A program made the position numbers and the translations under genes. The notes below the pieces were generated by a model. It saw only the letters and a program-made list of their open reading frames with translations, did not search any database and was not told the DNA's origin. A stretch of DNA of 63,803 bases from Coriolopsis trogii (lineage: Eukaryota; Basidiomycota; Agaricomycetes; Polyporales; Polyporaceae), in assembly GCA_020543525.1 (NCBI GenBank), contig JAHYIO010000010.1, forward strand, positions 1 to 63,803, read 5' to 3'. Of the stretch, positions 58,092 to 63,803 are shown piece after piece. Positions within the stretch are counted from its first letter, which is position 1; the number at the start of each line of letters is the position of its first letter.

Positions 58092-58594
58092 ATGTTGTAT
58101 CCGATAGGGAGGCGCAAGCGCCTGGAATACGTGCCTGTCGAGCGACGACGTCACGCCAACGGTGACATTGAGGAAGTTGTCGATCCTTCGGGATGGTGTT
58201 CGTTCGCAGGCGTGGCGGGTTGCGCAGACACGTGGCGAATTCGTACCCGAAGGACAAGCCGATGGGACTATTACTGCGTTCTGTATGCGGTTCCAGTACA
58301 TCCGACACGCCGAAGGAATCTGGCGATGCGACGTCTTCGCGGCTGTCCTCCCTTCAGTGGTGAAATGGTGGTGCTGCGCATGGTTGACGACACATGGCGC
58401 TTGGTCGACATGGAACGACAAGATACAGAGAAGGCTGATATTGCTGCGTGCTCGTAAGTGTATTGCACCGTGCGTTTGTTTTCCATGGTGGTCTAACTTC
58501 ATATCCGCATAGGACGGCTCGCAAGCTGATGGGCATGGATCGGCAGGGTGACGCTTTGGGAACCGTGGTTCAGTACATGCGTGTTGGAATGTGA
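58092..58594 (+). CDS. Small unrecognised protein, 147 residues
   Basis: Two exons, 58092-58453 and 58513-58594, joined in phase 2 (GTAAGT donor). The protein has an arginine-rich N-terminus (RRKRLEYVPVERRRH), a middle SGWCSFAGVAGCADTWRI, then GEMVVLRMVDDTWRLVDM and a C-terminal TARKLMGMDRQGDALG. No family is recognised. It may have more 5' exons. The predicted pI is basic, which would fit a nuclear or nucleic-acid role, but this is weak evidence. Confidence 0.5.
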
Positions 58595-60373
58595 GGGAAG
58601 ATGAGAACACTTATTATTCGGTGGTTGATGGTGTATTGCAATGTAGGCGTGCACGAGTAGACCAAATCTGACACAGAGAACTCCGCACCCCTGGTCGAAC
58701 CGAGACTGAGACATTGGGTGTGTGTGTGTGTGCTGAATTTGGCTTGGGTTTCATCATTGGTCGAGGATACAGGAGGGACTGGGCTTGCAATGCATGTCCA
58801 AGATAAGGCACTAAGAAGTCAGACGCCGCTACGGGAATGGGGAGAGTATTATTGACGTTCACGAGCCCAGACAGTGCACCGCTTGCGAAAATTACAGGGG
58901 CACCAGAGTGTGACGAGTTTGGTACTGTACCATGCTCACAGAACATCAAATGAGCCAGATTGTCGTCAGCGGAGACGAGAAACGGTGGCGTTGGATGCCA
59001 GACAACCGGAACACAACAGATGGCAATGGGGGAGCGTGTGATTGATTGTACTGTGTGGAAGGTGGCAAAGTGAACTAAAGGCCGAAAGCGGGCCACGTAA
59101 TGAAGCCAATTACAGACTTCTCAGGAACCAGCGTATAGAAGAATTGCACATCCTGGAACGGGTTACAAACGATGGGTTTGAGAAGGATGCAGGGCCCCAT
59201 GGAAGGTACACAGCGAACGGGCACTATCAGGCCATTGATGGCTGCGCGTGGAACGTAGTACGAGATGACACTGTATGCCGACCCATCGTAGACGACCTTC
59301 GCGTACTGCATATAATGGTTGGAGAGTCAACGATGCGCTCGATGCATGTACTGAAGCTTAACATATAAAACTGACCTTTCGCACCAACGCGGTTCCAAGG
59401 ACTACATCAGGAGATGCCGAAATGCCACATAATTGGTACGCCAGCGTGGAAGCTAGACGAGTGCCAACCGACTGACGATTGGGAACTGGCATGGTATGAT
59501 GGGCGGTGATTGCGGATGCAGTCCTGTGGTGGGGGTAAGGTGGCGTATCCAGTGGTTGAAGACAGAACTGTAAAGGTGCAGCGTGAACTATCAGGACATG
59601 GATGAGACCGCTTAGCGGACGGTACCTCAAACGTGTCGGTCTGAATCCGATGTTGCCATGACTGCCCATCGCAGTGACTGCCGGACGAAAGGGGTTCAGT
59701 GGAAGGTGGGAGGTACGCAAGTGTGAGAGCATGAACGGAGTTGATAGCTCTTTGCGGCATATTGTGAAGTTCCAGCGTGTCAACGGCAACAACACCGCTA
59801 CGAACAGCTTCGATGAAGAGGGTCGCATCAGTGGAATTCTGCATCCAGGCGCCTTCTATGATGGCGCCTTGCAGAGGAGCTGGAGGACTGATGTTCGCGC
59901 AGACGCAAATTTCAGGTGGGTGAGACATCAGTGGCGAGGGATGACAAAAAAAGGGATGGACCGACCTATGTATGGGGAGGCAGACAGCTACTTAAATGTG
60001 GTATGAGGGTGAGTCCGAGATTGTTGCTCCACCTACGCGACAAGCATCCATAGGCTCTGTACGTAGCGAGTGGGTCGAAGACGGCGTAGCACAGCTGGCA
60101 GCAACACTGAACAGAAACAGAGCATTTCCAATGCTGCACGGTGGGCGGCTACGCAGACGCATCGCTCACTCTCCGCGGCATAGTGCACGTGGGCACGTGT
60201 GAGGCCTTCCCACAGACCTAGGAATCGCCACGATGGCTAATAGGAGGGAAGCGATGACGCCTTGTAAGCGCGGTGAGTCAATACCACTAGGTGAGAGGAA
60301 CCAGGTTGCATATCAATGGGCAGACGTGAGGATATCAACTCGGCACATACTAAGGGCACATGATAACAATGGA
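58595..60373. other. Region with minus-strand open frames
   Basis: Minus frames at 58614-59096 (ADDNLAHLMFCEHGTVPNSS), 59075-59311 (PVRCVPSMGPCILLKPIVCN) and 59358-59928 may be parts of one gene, but I found no consistent splicing or domain. A GT repeat sits at 58,717-58,733. Confidence 0.3.
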
Positions 60374-61197
60374 TAGGGCATGGCACGGGGCGGGTAAACC
60401 CGTGACGGGTACGGGTATATACCCGTGAGGGTGCGGGTACGGGTCGAGGAGGTGGTGACCCGCGGAAACCCCGTACCCGCAGGCGGGTCCACGGGTACCC
60501 ATGAGAGCCTGTACACCTTGCGAGCGCTTCAGATGTCGTAGGCCTAGCTCACTAGTGAATACCAGTAAGGAAGGTTCCTCGTAAGTTACATAAGCTGCGC
60601 GACGGTCATTTTGCGACTCATTGGTGACACGATAATTGCTGCTTGATACGCCCCTCCCCCACTCCAACTGATACCACATTTCCTCGACCACAGTCGTTGC
60701 ATGTCATCGAGAAAAGGTTAGCAAGAAGGCGCCTCCAACTCGTACCCGCAAACGCGCCGCTCCAGACGATACTCGGGAGAATACACCTCTGTAGACAGAG
60801 GTATTCATCGATTAGATGTCAGAGTGTAGTCGAACTTTTGCAGGTCTACGATGATACTAGCTGAGTAGCAGTAGGCGCTTGCTGTCCCCTCTTCCACACA
60901 CTGGTTACTCCGTATGTTCATATGGCGGAGCACCACAACCCGCTCGAGTACATCCATACACATATACAGGACGAGTTTGTCTTAGACATTGAAGCCTAAT
61001 GAGACAGGCCCAATCGCGTTCCCTGCATGAATAAGCGCCGTGCATAGGTACACGTCTTCATCTGCCTACCCGTCCGTCTACCCGTCCGTCAACCCGTACG
61101 GGCACATACCCGTACCCGCCACTCACGGGTACAAACCCGCACGGCTACGGGTCGGGTCTGCCTTCAAATACCCGTACCCGACCCGTGCCATACCCTA
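60374..61197. mobile_element. TIR element related to copy A (hAT-like), copy B
   Basis: An 824-bp relative of the 39.9 kb element. The left end is TAGGGCATGGCACGGGGCGG; the right end is the reverse complement of TAGGGTATGGCACGGGTCGG. Subterminal blocks (AACCCCGTACCCGCAGGCGGG) are shared with copy A. No perfect 8-bp duplication: the left flank is ACAATGGA and TCAATGGA occurs 3 bp after the right end, so the site may have been altered. The extra internal 500 bp have no transposase-like frame. Confidence 0.8.
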
Positions 61198-61513
61198 ACG
61201 TCAATGGACTATGAGACGCAACAAAGGGCGTCGTTGAGAGGAACAGGAGGTGTCCTGCACCTGGGTGGGAATACCTCAGCAACGCCAACCGGTAAGGTGA
61301 CTGCTATAAGGAACATACTTCCTTGGCATAATTGAGCTGGTCCGCGTCATATGTTGCAGCGCGGCATTCCTCTTGTCCATGAGGCGTGAGGATTGAACCA
61401 GATAGTATCATAGTACCTGCGTGATCGTCACGCTGAATGTGTTTGCCAGTTGGCAGGAGCTGGTACAATTGCAGGATTTGACCATGGCTTCACTCCTGAT
61501 CCTCAAACAACCG
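61198..61513. other. Gap without recognised gene
   Basis: Nothing seen. Confidence 0.5.
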
Positions 61514-62446
61514 TCACAATGTCAAGCGGTCTGGTGAGAGCATCGTCGTTGAGCTCATTGTGGGGTCATCCGACATGAACATGGATCGGGACAGAATGAT
61601 TTGCAACAGCCGGGGCTTCACTGATTTCAGGACTCGAAGCGTAGTCTTTGCACTGCTGCATGTGTTGGGAGTAGTACAGTATACGCAGCATGGGAAGGAA
61701 CATAAGGACGTGGATCTCGTAATGCCTACAAACACGACTGAACAATCACAACAGGTGTACTCATAGAACTGCGTGGAGCGCATTGTAGAAGACGGAAGAA
61801 CTGAGTACATCCTGCAAATGGCCCAGTGTATATACATACTAGTCACGCTAATGGCGTTGGGATGTAGCATAGGCGGATGGAAAGTGTTGGGTGTAAAGTG
61901 GGGGGAGGGGTCGGAAATGAGCCGGACATGCGCGATCAGGGCGGCAATGGCGGCGGGAGATAACACGCTTGACAGCGGGTGCATTCTGTAGAGTAGACCC
62001 AAGCGTTTGAGGGCAGCGGCAAGCGCAATGGGGCTTGCCAATGGAACGCAAGTAGGGATTGAGAGGAACGGATGTGAGCAATGGAGGGACAGCGACGTCA
62101 CGGAGACGGTGCCCATGTAGGGGGCGACGTTGCAAGATCGGATGATCGAATCGTGATACCCAAGGAGGAAGCAGCCAGGGCGCCGGGGAGAGGTTGCAGC
62201 AGCGGATGCTGCAGGCGCAATCCCGCGCGGCCGAAAACGTGTAGCAGGGAGCGGACATTGAGTGAGGGCGTGTGGACGGACCAACGGCAAGGGATGGCCG
62301 CGCCAGGGCGTAGAAAGGGGTACGGCGGGGAGCTGAGAGGAGGAGATAAGCTTCGCGCATGGAATACCCTTGCAGGATGAGTGGTTCACAAGGCTTTTGT
62401 GGGTATGGGGAGGAGCAGCGAGCTGAGCAAATGAGATGTACGTCAT
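61514..62446 (-). CDS. Hypothetical protein, 310 residues, overlapping another long frame
   Basis: A minus-strand frame open from above 62,600 to 61514; the start is set at ATG 62446 (MTYISFAQLAAPPHTH). The protein is rich in Ser, Pro, Ala and Leu, with hydrophobic stretches (VPLASPIALAAALKRLGLLY, SPAAIAALIAHVRLI). No domain is recognised. A second frame on the same strand is open over 61848-62828 (326 codons), and a plus frame covers 62,081-62,380, so lack of stops here may come from base composition. Treat as tentative. Confidence 0.35.
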   Translation of the reverse strand: MTYISFAQLAAPPHTHKSLVNHSSCKGIPCAKLISSSQLPAVPLSTPWRGHPLPLVRPHALTQCPLPATRFRPRGIAPAASAAATSPRRPGCFLLGYHDSIIRSCNVAPYMGTVSVTSLSLHCSHPFLSIPTCVPLASPIALAAALKRLGLLYRMHPLSSVLSPAAIAALIAHVRLISDPSPHFTPNTFHPPMLHPNAISVTSMYIHWAICRMYSVLPSSTMRSTQFYEYTCCDCSVVFVGITRSTSLCSFPCCVYCTTPNTCSSAKTTLRVLKSVKPRLLQIILSRSMFMSDDPTMSSTTMLSPDRLTL

Positions 62447-62988
62447 GGTGGGGCGGAGGCCGCGCCCCCGGGCGTTTACAGAACGATGGACCGATGAAAT
62501 AATAACGAGAGTGAAGGAGACACGTGCAGGCAAGAACGAGCTGAGTGCTGAGCCGGGACTCGGAGCCACTCGCTGCACATCCTGCCCTATTTTCAGCTGT
62601 GACAGCCGCACGCGGACAAGTAGACTCGGAGTGGTTGGCTGCGCTGAAAGAAGTACTCGCCGTGCGAGAGACGACCGAGCATACAGCAGAGGAGTGAGGG
62701 AACGCGAGAATGAGACATATGAGGAGGAGGCAGAAAAAGGCAGCGCGGTACGTGCTCCTCACTAGACATAGACTCCGTGTCTTGCTTACAAGACCGGTAC
62801 ATAGCCCCCACCCCAGAATTACAGACATAGCTCTGCTTGCGTGATCATAAGGCCACTCGGAAACTAACTCTTAATGTATTTCCACCATACTGCGTTGCGC
62901 GTTTAACAGCCAAACATAGCCCCTAGAATGTAGGATTGATACGGAATACTCGACCACCAACTGGGCCATCCAGCAAAGGTATCAGAAG

Positions 62989-63803
62989 CTAAAACTCGGA
63001 TAGAGGCACTGACAACGGACAAACCGATGCATTAAACCTCTGTGTAGTGTGTTCTGTCAAAGTGTCTATGCGCGCCAACTCTGTGCGGATCTCCTGGGAA
63101 AGTCTAGAGCAGACTTTAGACGCAACAAACGGCCGCAATATCATAAGTCCGTTCAGAGTGGTCACCCTGGAGAGCATAACGTAGGCTCCTTGCAGGCTCA
63201 TAGCACTCTGTAGGTCGACAATGGCGTGAGTCAAAGAGCGTCCCTGACTTTTATAGTCAGTGTATGCATACGCTGGAATAAGGGGGAGTTGAGAACGTGA
63301 GACCCATTTAGTCACAGAGCGTCCGTTGAGGACTAACGTACAGCGAAATCGAGAGCATTCTGGAAAGATGGGAACGACATCACGTTCCAAACCGGGGGCA
63401 AACTGACCGCTACCAGGAACATGAACATAAGCAACAGTGGCATAGCATATGCCGTCAGCGACATCACACATGACTTTTCTGATAGTGCCCTCCGTACCAT
63501 TCACGAGTCGGCGAGAGAAGGCCAGATTCTCACGCAACATGACCTTCATGCCAGGGAACAGAGGTAGACCACCGAATGCGTCATGAGTACTGGTGGTGGA
63601 CATGTTCCATAAGCCTCTTTGCACTGCTTCTGGTACAGGTGATTTCTTGATCGTATCACGCGAGTAAAAGTCGTTACTCCGACACCTAGCTCTTGCGCCT
63701 TATGGGCGATGATGCGAGCGTTCAGCGCGTCTCTTATACTCTTCGTGCCGACGATTATAGGGCATCGTTGAACGGCAAAAGAGAAGCGGGGTCGCGCTGT
63801 TGA
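62989..63803 (-). pseudogene. PIF1-like helicase, C-terminal part, frame broken, cut by window end
   Basis: The minus strand reads into the C-terminal half of a PIF1/RecD-type superfamily 1B helicase, as found in fungal Helitrons and in free-standing gene copies. The frame from about 63,660 to 62989 has GGLPLFPGMKVMLRENL and NGTEGTI, then AYTDYKSQGRSLTHAIVDL (motif V-like, SQGRSL) and GAYVMLSRVTTLNGL (motif VI-like SRV). Upstream of that, CPIIVGTKSIRDALNARIIA is in another frame. The switch falls at a run of four T on the minus strand (63666-63669), so a single-base loss is the likely cause. The N-terminal Walker motifs lie outside the window. Stop at 62989-62991. Confidence 0.85.

Noticed and set aside
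61848..62828. 326-codon minus frame as a second gene
   Set aside because: It overlaps another long frame, is low in complexity and has no domain; only one of the two can be kept and neither is firm.

Overview
This window looks like a nuclear contig from a filamentous basidiomycete, most likely an agaricomycete. The genes are broken by many short introns (about 45-75 nt, GT-AG with CTNAC-like branch sites). The recognisable proteins are typical of mushrooms: a HET-domain protein, F-box/leucine-rich proteins, a long JmjC protein, a velvet factor, a LAMMER-like kinase, a CstF64/RNA15-type RNA-processing factor and a PIF1-like helicase fragment. I saw no rRNA, tRNA, CRISPR array or bacterial operon structure. 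Exon joins were made by hand from splice sites and reading phase. Where phases close over the whole gene I trust them; where they do not, I say so.

Layout. 1.6-4.4 kb: a divergently transcribed pair of small coiled-coil genes (called alpha-1 and beta-1 here). 5.4-7.2 kb: a Myb/SANT-like gene. 8.6-10.2 kb: a complete CstF64-like gene. 11.0-12.0 kb: an AT-hook gene. 14.6-15.8 kb: an unrecognised gene. 18.9-20.3 kb: a HET gene, followed by a 22-bp minisatellite. 21.3-24.1 kb: a second divergent pair (alpha-2 and beta-2) that matches the first in subfamily, orientation and exon structure. 24.6-31 kb: an unknown ORF, a velvet gene and a JmjC gene. 32.6-44 kb: F-box genes, an unrecognised 477-aa gene and a short TIR element with a perfect 8-bp target duplication (hAT-like). 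45.6-54.6 kb: a small three-exon gene, a second minisatellite in the opposite orientation, two more F-box genes of the nucleotidyltransferase-like kind and an 873-aa unknown protein. 55.7-58.6 kb: a LAMMER-like kinase and a small gene. 60.4-61.2 kb: a second, longer copy of the TIR element. 61.5-63.8 kb: a long ORF and the C-terminal part of a PIF1-like helicase with a frame break.

The most unusual signal is the duplicated divergent alpha/beta pair. All four genes carry a tyrosine-rich start to a predicted coiled coil (Y-[IV]-x-A-L-E), and each has an internal exon of exactly 69 nt just downstream. The two alpha copies splice into that exon from GC donors, the two beta copies from GT donors. 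The arrangement recalls the divergent HD1/HD2 pairs of basidiomycete mating-type loci, but I see no homeodomain, so any recognition or heterodimer role is only a hypothesis. About 40% of the window is gene-poor and holds degraded ORFs, repeats or nothing recognisable.
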